A stretch of 64,000 nt of DNA from Persicimonas caeni (GTDB lineage: Bacteria > Myxococcota_A > Bradymonadia > Bradymonadales > Bradymonadaceae), in assembly GCF_006517175.1 (NCBI RefSeq), contig NZ_CP041186.1, forward strand, positions 6,103,074 through 6,167,073, in the 5' to 3' direction. Below the pieces are notes generated by a model that was given only the letters and a program-made list of their open reading frames with translations, was not told where the DNA came from and did no database searches. How positions within the stretch are numbered: position 1 is the stretch's first letter; each line of letters opens with the position of its first letter. Of the stretch, positions 48,790 to 56,331 are shown piece by piece. The position numbers and the translations under genes were made by a program.

Positions 48790-50544
48790 TCAGTTCTCCA
48801 ACTGTAGCGGATTCTTGTTCAGCGACGCGCTAGGCGTGCCGTTGAGCTCGGCGAGCGCCTCGTCGGGCAGCGGGAACCAGCGCAGCTTCTCGAAGTCCTC
48901 GCGCACCTTCGGCGCCTCGAGGTCGAGGCCGCAGTAGCGCTCTTCGGCGCGCTCGACGATTTGACGCGCCTCGTCGAGGTAGCGCGGCAATTCGGTGGCC
49001 GGGGCGGTGGCGCGGTGGCGCGGGTGGCGCGGAAAGCCGGTCTCGTAGGAGATGTCGAGTAGCGAGTGCGGCGCCTGCAAGCGGCGCTCGCGGTGGTACC
49101 AGCGGCCGGTGTCGGGCTCGAAGGCGTAGTCGGGCAGCAGCTTCCAGCCGTGCTCGGCCACGAAGGCGACCGCCTCGAGGATATAGTCGAAGACCTCGTC
49201 GGTCAGGAAGTAGTTGAAGTTCACGCGCACCCACCCCGGCTTGATCCCCTCACAGCCGCGCACGATCTCGCGCTCGAAAGCGTGTGAGGTCTCCAGGTCG
49301 ATGCCCAGGAGGCGGTGGCCGTAGGGCCCGGCGCACGAGCAGCCCCCGCGGGCCTGAATCCCAAACAAATCGTTGAGCAGCGCGACCACGAAGTTGTGGT
49401 GCAGGTAGCGCTCGCCGTGGCGCACCACGAACGAGACGATGGACAGCCGCCATGCGTCCGGGTTGCCCAGGATGTCCATCTTCGGGTGCTCGGACCAGGT
49501 GTCGATGGCCTTCTTGATGAAGCGGTGCTCGCGCTGGGCGATGGCCTCGTGGCCGACGGCCTCTTTGAGCTGGAAGACCAGGCCGGCGCGGATCGACTCG
49601 ACGATGGCCGGCGTGCCGCCTTCTTCGCGGTGAATCGGGTCGTCGAGGTAGCGGTGCTCCTTGGCGTTGACGTAGGCGACGGTGCCGCCGCCAGGCGTGG
49701 TGGGCACGCGGTTGGAGAGCAGCTTCTTTTTGACGACCAGCACGCCCGGGGTGCCCGGGCCGCCGATGAATTTGTGCGGCGACATGAAGATGGCGTCTTT
49801 GTAGACGAGGTCGCCGTCAGGGCCGTCGTCCTGCGGGGTCATCTCGACTTTGACGTAGGGGCCGGCGGCGGCGAAGTCCCAAAACGACAACGCCCCGTGC
49901 CTATGCAACAGGACCGACACCTCGCGGGTCTTCGAGCCGATGCCGGTGACGTTGGAGGCGGCCGAGAAGCTGCCGATCTTGAGCGGCCGGTCGGCGAACT
50001 CGACGAGCTTCTCTTCGAGCATCTCCAGGTCGATGCGCCCGTCGACGTCCTCTTCGATCTCGACGACGTCGGCGATCGACTCGCGCCAGGGAAGCTCGTT
50101 GGAGTGATGCTCGTAAGGGCCGATGAAGACGACCGGGCGCTCGTCGGCGGGGATATGTTCGTCGAGCCCGAAGCGCTCGTTGAGGTCGGCCGGCAGCCGC
50201 AGGTTGAGGATGTCGACGAGCTTGTTGATGGCCCCGGTGGCCCCCGAGCCGCAAAAGAGGACGACGTCCTCGTCGGTCGCGCTCACCGCGTCGGCGATGA
50301 TCTGGCGCGCCTCCTCGCGAAAACGCGTGGTCTGCAGACCGGTGCCCGAGGTCTCGGTGTGCGTATTCGCGTACAGCGGCAGGACCTGCTCGCGAATATA
50401 GTCCTCGATGAAGCTCAGCGCGCGCCCCGAGGCGGTGTAGTCGGCGTAGGTCACCCGCCGATGTCCATAGGGACCGTCGATCGCGCGGTCCTCGCCGATG
50501 ATGCTGTCGCGAATCAATTCGATAAGAACATCACTGCGGTCCAT
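48790..50544 (-). CDS. Class V PLP-dependent enzyme, cysteine-desulfurase-like
   Basis: 584-residue fold-type I PLP enzyme, about 180 residues longer than SufS/NifS. The N-terminal VTYADYTASGRALSFIEDYI and HTETSGTGLQTTRFREEAR are typical of this long subgroup; PLP is bound through Lys258 in FMSPHKFIGGPGTPGVL; EGGTPAIVESIRAGL and a possible catalytic Cys in ARGGCSCAGPYG follow. The last about 150 residues are an extra domain (YAFEPDTGRWYHRERRLQ) ending with an acidic helix. It may be a selenocysteine lyase/cysteine desulfurase or an enzyme with another amino-acid substrate. It lies 42 bp downstream of kynurenine 3-monooxygenase on the same strand; a link to kynurenine chemistry is possible, but the sequence is not a typical kynureninase. 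Confidence 0.87.
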   Translation of the reverse strand: MDRSDVLIELIRDSIIGEDRAIDGPYGHRRVTYADYTASGRALSFIEDYIREQVLPLYANTHTETSGTGLQTTRFREEARQIIADAVSATDEDVVLFCGSGATGAINKLVDILNLRLPADLNERFGLDEHIPADERPVVFIGPYEHHSNELPWRESIADVVEIEEDVDGRIDLEMLEEKLVEFADRPLKIGSFSAASNVTGIGSKTREVSVLLHRHGALSFWDFAAAGPYVKVEMTPQDDGPDGDLVYKDAIFMSPHKFIGGPGTPGVLVVKKKLLSNRVPTTPGGGTVAYVNAKEHRYLDDPIHREEGGTPAIVESIRAGLVFQLKEAVGHEAIAQREHRFIKKAIDTWSEHPKMDILGNPDAWRLSIVSFVVRHGERYLHHNFVVALLNDLFGIQARGGCSCAGPYGHRLLGIDLETSHAFEREIVRGCEGIKPGWVRVNFNYFLTDEVFDYILEAVAFVAEHGWKLLPDYAFEPDTGRWYHRERRLQAPHSLLDISYETGFPRHPRHRATAPATELPRYLDEARQIVERAEERYCGLDLEAPKVREDFEKLRWFPLPDEALAELNGTPSASLNKNPLQLEN

Positions 50545-50586
50545 GGCGCGCCTCGCTTTTGGGTCGTGAGTCGTGAGTCTTGGTTT

Positions 50587-51972
50587 CTAGAAAGATAGGT
50601 CGACGTCGTGCTGGTCGTACAGCGGCACGAGCTTTTGCTCGATGAGTTCTCGCGCATGCTCCATGTCGGCGTCCTCGGGGCGCTCGATGTCGGCGCAGAG
50701 CTCCTCGAGGATCTCCTGCTGCACTTCGCCCAGGCTGTAGGCCACGCTGTACGGGATATAGCTGTACATCACCATCGCGTAGCGCGAGCGGTAGATGTCA
50801 GTGAACTCGTTCTCGAGGCGGTGCTCGACGGCCTTTTTGAGCAAAAAGTGCGGGTCGCCGACCTTGTCGCGCATCTCGACGAAGTTCTCGAGCGCCATGT
50901 CGGCGATGGCGTCGCTGTTGGGCTTGCGGCGCGTGTCGAAGGTCGAAAACGCCTCGGCGAGGTCGTCGGTCTGTGTAAAGACCTCGTCGAGGACGACGCA
51001 GTCTTCGAAGCCGCAGTTGAGGCCCTGTCCGAAGAAGGGAACGATGCCGTGGGCGGCGTCACCAATCAGAAGCGCGCGGTCGCCCAGGTGCCACGGCTTG
51101 CAGCGCACGGTGCCGAGCTTGCCGTTGGGGTTCGACAGGTACTCCTCTTCGAAGTCTTCGCCGAGAAGTGGGATGGCGTCGGGGTAGAACTCCTCGAAGA
51201 AGGCGCGCACTTTCTCGACGCTGTCGAGCTCCTCGAAGCCGTGCTCGCCTTTCCACGGCAGGTAAATCGTGCCGGTGAAGCTGCCGTCGAGGTTCGCCAG
51301 GCCCATCAGGAAGTGGTCGCCGCGCGGCCAGATATGCAACGCGTGGCCCGCCATGGCCGGCTCGCCGCCGTCGGCGGCCGGAAAGATGAGCTCTTTGTAG
51401 CCGTACTCGAGCATCTCGACCGAGTCGTCGACCGCGCCGGCCTCCACCAGCGCCTTGCGCACCGCCGAGGGCGCGCCGTCGGCGCCGAAGATGACGCCGG
51501 CGTCCACCGGGTCAGATCCCTCGAAGTGAAGCTGCGATGTGTCGAAGTCCGCGCCCGTGCAGGTCTTCTCGAAGTGAATGGTGATGCCCATCTCCTCGGC
51601 GGCGTCGAGCAAGAACTTGTTGAGCTCGCCGCGCGACACCGAGTAGTTGCACTCCGAGTCGTCCTTTCCGTAGGGCTGGTAGGCGAGCTCGCCGTCGACC
51701 GAGTGCATCATGCGCCCGAGCACCGGCACGGTGATCTCCAAGACCTTCTCGCGAAGCCCGAACATCTCGAGCGCGCGAAGCCCGCGGTCAGTGAGCACGA
51801 GGTTGATGGACCGGCCACCGTCGGCCGATTCTGCGCGCATATCGGGACGCATCTCGTACATCTCGACGTCGTGGCCGCGCTTGGCCAGAAGCATTGCGAG
51901 CACGCAGCCCACCGGGCCTGCGCCCACGACGGTCATCTTTTTGGGGGCCTTCTGCTCTCGAACGCTTGCCAT
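50587..51972 (-). CDS. kmo: Kynurenine 3-monooxygenase
   Basis: FAD-dependent monooxygenase of 461 residues, colinear with KMO of animals and bacteria. It converts L-kynurenine to 3-hydroxykynurenine with NADPH and O2. Visible: FAD motif TVVGAGPVGCVLAMLLAKRG (about 14-33), the KMO-specific DGGRSINLVLTDRGLRALE, the substrate loop RMMHSVDGELAYQPYGKD followed by SVSRGELNKFLLDAA, and DRALLIGDAAHGIVPFFGQG with the second FAD contact. The C-terminal helix has a mostly soluble character. First gene of a likely two-gene operon with the class V PLP enzyme. Other kynurenine-pathway genes are not in the window. Confidence 0.92.
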   Translation of the reverse strand: MASVREQKAPKKMTVVGAGPVGCVLAMLLAKRGHDVEMYEMRPDMRAESADGGRSINLVLTDRGLRALEMFGLREKVLEITVPVLGRMMHSVDGELAYQPYGKDDSECNYSVSRGELNKFLLDAAEEMGITIHFEKTCTGADFDTSQLHFEGSDPVDAGVIFGADGAPSAVRKALVEAGAVDDSVEMLEYGYKELIFPAADGGEPAMAGHALHIWPRGDHFLMGLANLDGSFTGTIYLPWKGEHGFEELDSVEKVRAFFEEFYPDAIPLLGEDFEEEYLSNPNGKLGTVRCKPWHLGDRALLIGDAAHGIVPFFGQGLNCGFEDCVVLDEVFTQTDDLAEAFSTFDTRRKPNSDAIADMALENFVEMRDKVGDPHFLLKKAVEHRLENEFTDIYRSRYAMVMYSYIPYSVAYSLGEVQQEILEELCADIERPEDADMEHARELIEQKLVPLYDQHDVDLSF

Positions 51973-52067
51973 CTATCGCCTCGTCTTTGCTACGGTTATC
52001 GGTCCCAAAATGTATAACCCTCGGGAGGCAAAGAGGAAAGGGCAGAAGGGTTTCTTCAGAGAGGTGT

Positions 52068-52985
52068 GCCTTGCAGGGCAGTCACGCCAGCTAAATGGGG
52101 CGCCCTGAACAGCGGGCGTTAAGGACATAGGGGTTGCGTGGCGCAGCGTTTGGGTTGCTGCAACCGGCAATAGAGCACCCTCAGGAATCTAGGCGTCGCA
52201 ACTCGCAGCCCTCATGTCCTTAACGCGCGTTTTCCAGCGCGCCCCAAATAGATGGCGCCACGCCTCTGCAGGGCCTTCGCTTCAGGTTGTTTCTTCAGAA
52301 AGGTGTGCCTTGCAGGGCAGTCACGCCAGCTAAATGGGGCGCCCTGAACAGCGGGCGTTAAGGACATAGGGGTTGCGTGGCGCAGCGTTTGGGTTGCTGC
52401 AACCGGCAATGGAGCGCCCTCAGGAATCTAGGCGTCGCAACTCGCAGCCCTTTAGTCCTTAACGCGCGTAGTTCAGCGCGCCCCAAATAGATGGCGCCAC
52501 GCCTCTGCAGGGCCTTCGCTTTAGGTTGTTTCTTCAAAGAGGTGTGCCTTGCAGGGTAGTGGCGCCAGCTAAATGGGGCGCCCTGAAAAGCGGTCGCGAA
52601 GGATTTGAGGGTTGCGTGGCGCAGCGTTTGGGTTGCTGTAACCGACGATGGAGCGCCCTGAACAACCCGGGCGCCGCGATTCGCAGCCCCTATGTCTTTA
52701 ACGCGCGTAGTTCAGCGCGCCCTATGTAGATGGCGCTACGTTACTGCAAGGCGTTCGCTTTGGGTTGTTTCTTCGTAGAGGTGCGCCTTGCAGGGCAGTC
52801 ACGCCAGCTAGATGGGGCGCCCTGAACAGCGGGCGTTAAGGACAGAGGGGTTGCGTGGCGCAGCGTTTGGGTTGCTGTAACCGACGATGGAGCGCCTTCA
52901 ATAACCTGTGCGTCGCAACTCGCAGCCCTCATGTCCTTAACGCGCGTAGTTCAGCGCGCCCCAAATAGATGGCGCCACGCCTCTG
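52068..52985. repeat. Four tandem 239-bp palindromic repeats (copies B1-B4)
   Basis: Copies start at 52068, 52307, 52546 and 52785, each exactly 239 bp apart. In B1 the left arm (52069-52138) and right arm (52197-52275) are inverted relative to each other; for example GGGCGTTAAGGACATAGGGG faces CCCTCATGTCCTTAACGCGC. They flank a conserved 58-nt centre with GCAGCGTTTGGGTTGCTGC, itself a small hairpin. Junctions between copies read CTTCGCTTCAGGTTGTTTCT. B1 and B2 are nearly identical, B3 and B4 more diverged. Open frames (RHATPMSLTPAVQGAP) recur in each copy and are not genes. The 95 bp before B1 hold nothing recognisable. Confidence 0.95.
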
Positions 52986-53055
52986 CAGGGCCTGCTCTGC
53001 TCTTCGAATGAAATCGCGAGAGCAAGGATGCACTCGCACCGATGTGGCGAGAGTA
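52986..53055. repeat. Conserved right-end tail after repeat B4
   Basis: After the last B copy the linker is replaced by TCGAATGAAATCGCGAGAGC-AAGGATGCACTCGCACCGA. The same tail follows the last copy of the D block (54132-54200), and a diverged version follows copy E (55391-55452). Internal copies never have it, so it looks like a defined right boundary of the element. Confidence 0.75.
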
Positions 53056-53060
53056 ACCAG

Positions 53061-53354
53061 TCAGAATAACGAAGGTCTGATGTTGCGAAGCCCACTGAGC
53101 ACACGCACCACGTCGACCGACGTCTCAGCGATGCGATAGAAGATGACGTAGTTACGGAAAGGGAAGCTGCGCAGGCCGCGGACCAGGTCGTCTCGGCAGC
53201 GACCCATGCGAGGCGTATGTGTCAAAGCGAAACACCTGGAGTGAAGCGCATCGACGAAATCATCAGCGGCATTTGGATTGTCTGAGGCGATAAACGCCCA
53301 AATATCGATGAGATCGTGCTCGGCCGCAGGTGAGATGTTGAGGTCGAGAGTCAT
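53061..53354 (-). CDS. ParE/RelE family toxin
   Basis: 97-residue toxin of the ParE/RelE superfamily. LNISPAAEHDLIDIWAFIAS begins the fold; the diagnostic DLVRGLRSFPFRNYVIFYRI and VDVVRVLSGLRN close it, with the basic Arg residues in the usual C-terminal strand. ParE-type members poison DNA gyrase, RelE-type members cleave mRNA; RSFPFRNYVIFYR is more ParE-like. Its start overlaps the antitoxin stop by one base (TAATG), so translation is coupled. The pair sits between two 239-bp repeat blocks, which fits a mobile or accessory location. Confidence 0.92.
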   Translation of the reverse strand: MTLDLNISPAAEHDLIDIWAFIASDNPNAADDFVDALHSRCFALTHTPRMGRCRDDLVRGLRSFPFRNYVIFYRIAETSVDVVRVLSGLRNIRPSLF

Positions 53355-53623
53355 TAGGAGTTACGGTCGAGCTTCTCTCGGCCGGCACGTTTGATGTCGG
53401 CCACCGCAGACGAATCGAACGAGCGCCCCTCACCGCGGTCGAGTTGCTCGATGCCTTCCTCGAGTTCAGCGCGGAGTTCACGGCGCTGATTGTCGTATAG
53501 CTCCTCCTGGCGTTGCATCAGCCGCAGGGCTTCTCGGACGACCTCACTTTCTGAGGTGTACATCCCCGTCGCTAGGCGGTCTTGGACCCATTTTTCTAAT
53601 TCGGGGGTGAGTTTTACGTCCAT
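53354..53623 (-). CDS. ParD-like ribbon-helix-helix antitoxin
   Basis: 89-residue antitoxin partner of the downstream toxin. The N-terminal ribbon-helix-helix DNA-binding domain is MDVKLTPELEKWVQDRLATG, then YTSESEVVREALRLMQRQ, standard for the ParD/CopG family. The C-terminal half (ELEEGIEQLDRGEGRSFD) is acidic and would wrap around the toxin. ParD proteins repress their own promoter, here expected in the region 53624-53680, which is AT-rich (GTTGGTTGATAAATCAGC). Confidence 0.92.
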   Translation of the reverse strand: MDVKLTPELEKWVQDRLATGMYTSESEVVREALRLMQRQEELYDNQRRELRAELEEGIEQLDRGEGRSFDSSAVADIKRAGREKLDRNS

Positions 53624-53775
53624 TGGGCTGCCGTGGGGCTAGTTGGTTGATAAATCAGCGTACGCTCTCAATTGTAGGCTCGTTGGGGGATGGTCGCAAT
53701 ACGCTGAGTACACGTTAGCTGGCGCCGGAGGCACCAGGGCGGGCGAGGACGCCGCGCGGCCCGAGGAGGTTCGTG

Positions 53776-54131
53776 ACGTGCAACCGGCAATGGAGCACCC
53801 TCAGAAAGCCAGGCGCTGCAATTCGCAGCCCTCATGTCCTCCGAGCGCGTAGTACAGCGCGCCCTATGTAGATGGCGCTACGTTACTGCAAGGCGTTCGC
53901 TTTGGGTTGTTTCTTCGTAGAGGTGCGCCTTGCAGGGCAGTCACGCCAGCTAAATGGGGCGCCCTGAACAGCGGGCGTTAAGGACATAGGGGTTGCGTGG
54001 CGCAGCGTTTGGATTACTGCAACCGGCAATGGAGCGCCTTCAAAAAGCTGTGCGCCGCAACTCGCAGCCCCCTAGTCATTATCGCGCGTAGTTCAGCGCG
54101 CCCCAAATAGATGGCGCCGCGCCTCTGCAAG
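53776..54131. repeat. 239-bp palindromic repeats, partial copy C and full copy D
   Basis: Copy D starts at 53927. Counting back 239 bp, copy C would start at 53688, but repeat identity begins only at about 53776 (GTGCAACCGGCAATGGAGCA), so its left arm is missing. D has all features of the B copies. The preceding segment 53640-53775 shows no gene and no repeat. A right-end tail follows D. Confidence 0.92.
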
Positions 54132-54205
54132 GCCTGCTCTTCGAATGAAATCGCGAGAGCAAGGATGCGCTCGCACCGAAGCGCCAACCGCGCTATAGAT
54201 TCACG
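54132..54205. repeat. Conserved right-end tail after repeat D
   Basis: TCGAATGAAATCGCGAGAGC and GCGCTCGCACCGA match the tail after B4 almost exactly; they are followed by GCGCCAACCGCGCTATAG, also seen (diverged) after copy E as TCGCCAATCGCGTTATAAG. The shared GCGYTATA could be part of a promoter for the genes that follow both D and E. Confidence 0.6.
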
Positions 54206-54281
54206 CAACCGCGAGGTCGCCGTCAGGGATGAATTGTCTTAGATCGATGAGTGGGCCGTCCCCATCGAAGGGCAGGAGAAG

Positions 54282-54809
54282 ATGCGTCCGGTGTACCGAG
54301 ACTTTCTCGACGACAGCGTCGGCTACGAGCCGTTTCACACCACGATTAATCGCGCCTTTCGCGAGTGGAAGAATGATGAGCCGATCATTGACGACTTAGT
54401 TTGTGTACCAGGTGAGCCTGTCGATGAAACGAGCGAGTTGATCCTCTCATACACCGCGCAGCACTCTAGGGACTTCGACTTCTACGAATCAATGGCGTCG
54501 TTCTTGAGAGAGTGCAAACTCCGAAAGCCAGAGGAGATTCATGACCTCGCCGCGGTTATCTGGAACGACCAGGACAATCGGTCGCTGCGAGGCAATGCGT
54601 CTGTCACTCGGGCGCTTATTGGCGCACTATATGCACACGATTTTGTGGCTCGCGAAGATGACAACCCTTATGCAAATAACTTGTTGTGGAGTCTGGTGTG
54701 TGCGTTCGAAGACATCGACTACCTCGACGACTTCGATCCGCGCACGGATGGGCAGATAGGACGGGTTATCGATCAGACTAGCCGTAATTTGAAGGACAGG
54801 AGACACTGA
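54282..54809 (+). CDS. Hypothetical protein in repeat-flanked cassette
   Basis: Not recognised. 175 residues, acidic, no signal peptide or membrane segment, mostly helical by composition. Notable segments are MRPVYRDFLDDSVGYEPFHT, DFDFYESMASFLRECKLR and LVCAFEDIDYLDDFDPRTDG. It has a strong ribosome-binding site (GGAGAAG before ATG 54282). The gene is less GC-rich than its neighbours. It lies between 239-bp repeat copies D and E with a small membrane protein gene 4 bp downstream; this suggests a horizontally acquired two-gene cassette. It could be an immunity-type protein, but nothing in the sequence proves it. Confidence 0.72.
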   Translation: MRPVYRDFLDDSVGYEPFHTTINRAFREWKNDEPIIDDLVCVPGEPVDETSELILSYTAQHSRDFDFYESMASFLRECKLRKPEEIHDLAAVIWNDQDNRSLRGNASVTRALIGALYAHDFVAREDDNPYANNLLWSLVCAFEDIDYLDDFDPRTDGQIGRVIDQTSRNLKDRRH

Positions 54810-54813
54810 CGCG

Positions 54814-55080
54814 ATGGCCGACTCTGAACAACCACGAAAGCTCGTCAAAGAAGCCGCGCCCCTGTGGAAACGCCTGCTGATCACGTTCTTCACCGCCATT
54901 CTCAGCGGACTGGTGCCCGGGCTAGGGCAGTTGATCAACCGGCACTGGATCAAGGGAGTCGTGATGGGCGTCTTGGGACTGCTGCTCTTTACGTCGATGC
55001 TGGGGTTTTTGGTCCGCTTTTTCGCCTACGTGGACGCCGCGAGCTGGGCATGGCAGCGCACTGGGGCGCAGTACGAGTGA
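54814..55080 (+). CDS. Small TM2-like membrane protein
   Basis: 88-residue inner-membrane protein. A polar N-terminus of about 18 residues leads to two hydrophobic helices: LLITFFTAILSGLVPGLGQL (about 21-40) and VVMGVLGLLLFTSMLGFLV (about 48-66), joined by the basic turn INRHWIKG. The SGLVPGLGQLINRHWIKG motif resembles the TM2/DUF5683-like domain in which a Pro-Gly-Gly/x-Gln turn precedes a Lys-Gly. Function unknown. It begins 4 bp after the preceding stop and so is coupled to the unknown 175-residue protein. A cloverleaf-forming sequence follows 22 bp after its stop. Confidence 0.8.
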   Translation: MADSEQPRKLVKEAAPLWKRLLITFFTAILSGLVPGLGQLINRHWIKGVVMGVLGLLLFTSMLGFLVRFFAYVDAASWAWQRTGAQYE

Positions 55081-55102
55081 TACGACCAATTGGTGCGGAA
55101 GC

Positions 55103-55163
55103 CCTTAGGAGGCAGCGCATCTTGCGCTGGTAGCACCAGACCTGGAAGGTCTGCCTCCTAAGG
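55103..55163. repeat. Perfect DNA cloverleaf (outer stem plus three hairpins)
   Basis: CCTTAGGAGGCAG (55103-55115) pairs perfectly with 55151-55163. Inside the 35-nt interval three stem-loops follow without gaps: CGCA-TCT-TGCG (55116-55126, with a shared flanking pair), TGGT-AGC-ACCA (55128-55138) and GACCT-GGA-AGGTC (55139-55151). Each has a 3-nt loop. The result is a four-way junction with every base pair Watson-Crick. It lies between the small membrane protein gene and repeat copy E. It is not a tRNA: no acceptor CCA, T-loop or anticodon arm fits. Confidence 0.85.
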
Positions 55164-55183
55164 AGCGCGACTCGGTGACGGAG

Positions 55184-55452
55184 GCCTTGCAGGGCGGTCA
55201 CGCCAGCTAAATGGGGCGCCCTGAACAGCGGGCGTTAAGGACATAGGGGTTGCGTGGCGCGGCGTTTGGGTTGCTGCAGCCGGCAATGGAGCGCCCTCAG
55301 AAATCCAGGCGCCGCAACTCGCAGCCCTTTAGTCCTTAACGCGCGTAGTTCAGCGCGCCCCAAATAGATGGCGCTACATCTCAGCAAGGCGGCCGTCGAA
55401 GCCAAACGAGAGCAATCACGCGCTCGCACCCAGTCGCCAATCGCGTTATAAG
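55184..55452. repeat. 239-bp palindromic repeat, copy E with diverged tail
   Basis: A full repeat unit from 55184 to about 55390 with intact core (GGCGCGGCGTTTGGGTTGCT) and arms, followed by a diverged right-end tail (AACGAGAGCAATCACGCGCT, then TCGCCAATCGCGTTATAAG). The SDR gene starts 39 bp after the tail. Confidence 0.9.
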
Positions 55453-55490
55453 TCTCGGCACATCGAAACCAAACCAATCGGAGGAGAGCC

Positions 55491-56327
55491 GTGGAACAGT
55501 TCGAAGACAAAGTCGTCGCCGTGACTGGAGCTGCCGGGGGCATCGGGCGAGCGCTGGCCATCGAGTTTGCCAGGCGCGGAGCGCATCTGGCGGTTTCGGA
55601 CGTCGACGAGCAGGGGCTCAAAGAGACTGCTGCGATGGTGCGCACCTACGACGTCGAGGCGCACGCGAAGACCGTCGACGTGGCCGACCGCGAGGCGGTG
55701 TATGCGTGGGCGGAGGAGGTCGTCGAGGAGTTTGGCAGGGTGAACGTGATTGTCAACAACGCCGGGGTGGCGTGCACCGCGTCGGTCGAGGACCTGAGCT
55801 ACGAGGACTTCGAGTGGCTCATGGGGATCAACTTTTGGGGCGTCGTCTACGGCACGAAGGCGTTCTTGCCGCACCTGCGCGCCTCCGGCGAGGGCCACGT
55901 GGTCAATATCTCGAGCGTGTTCGGGCTCATCGCGCAGCCGTCGCAGTCGGCGTATAACGCCGCCAAGTTTGCGGTGCGCGGGTTTACTGAGTCGCTGCGT
56001 GCGGAGCTCGAGTACGAGGGGGCGCCGGTCAGCGCGACGAGCGTGCATCCTGGCGGGGTGAAGACGAATATTGCGCGGTCCGGACGATTTGCCGACACCG
56101 GCGCGCTCGAGCGCAGCCCCGACGAGATCATCGAGGAGTTCGAGCGCAAGCTCGCCCGGCTCAGCCCCGAGGGCGCGGCGTTGCAGATCATCGAGGCGGT
56201 GCGCAAAGACGAGCGTCGGGTGCTGGTGGGGACCGATGCGCAGATCATCGACCTGGTGCAGCGGTTGATGCCGTCGGGGTATGTGGGGGCGTTGGTGAAG
56301 TTGCTGCGCAGTCGTTATCGAGGATAG
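55491..56327 (+). CDS. Short-chain dehydrogenase/reductase
   Basis: Classical SDR of 278 residues. Cofactor motif VTGAAGGIGRAL (about 11-22), VDVADREAV, NNAGVACTAS (about 88-97), catalytic Ser in VVNISSVFGLIAQPSQ and YNAAK with the catalytic Tyr and Lys (about 151-155). HPGGVKTNI follows. The Asp at the end of the second beta strand (VSDVDEQ) favours NAD(H). The C-terminal extension of about 40 residues (RRVLVGTDAQIIDLVQRLMP) is the type seen in acetoin-dehydrogenase- or lipid-related SDRs, whose substrates vary. GGAGGAG precedes ATG 55491. It follows repeat E and is followed by a short hairpin array. Confidence 0.92.
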   Translation: MEQFEDKVVAVTGAAGGIGRALAIEFARRGAHLAVSDVDEQGLKETAAMVRTYDVEAHAKTVDVADREAVYAWAEEVVEEFGRVNVIVNNAGVACTASVEDLSYEDFEWLMGINFWGVVYGTKAFLPHLRASGEGHVVNISSVFGLIAQPSQSAYNAAKFAVRGFTESLRAELEYEGAPVSATSVHPGGVKTNIARSGRFADTGALERSPDEIIEEFERKLARLSPEGAALQIIEAVRKDERRVLVGTDAQIIDLVQRLMPSGYVGALVKLLRSRYRG

Positions 56328-56331
56328 AGAC

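Noticed and set aside
48790-50544. Kynureninase assignment for the PLP enzyme beside kmo
   Set aside because: It is much longer than kynureninase, and its PLP-lysine context and Cys-rich loop resemble cysteine-desulfurase-like enzymes; the neighbourhood alone is not enough.
52068-52985. Small genes encoded by each 239-bp repeat (RHATPMSLTPAVQGAPFSW-type frames)
   Set aside because: The frames recur only because the DNA repeats; they lack start signals and are interrupted in diverged copies such as B3.
55103-55163. tRNA gene
   Set aside because: It folds as a cloverleaf, but arm lengths, 3-nt loops and a 13-bp outer stem do not fit a tRNA, and TpsiC and anticodon features are missing.
52068-55390. 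Integron attC sites
   Set aside because: The repeats are longer than attC sites, the core-site motifs are in the wrong order, and no integron integrase gene is in the window.
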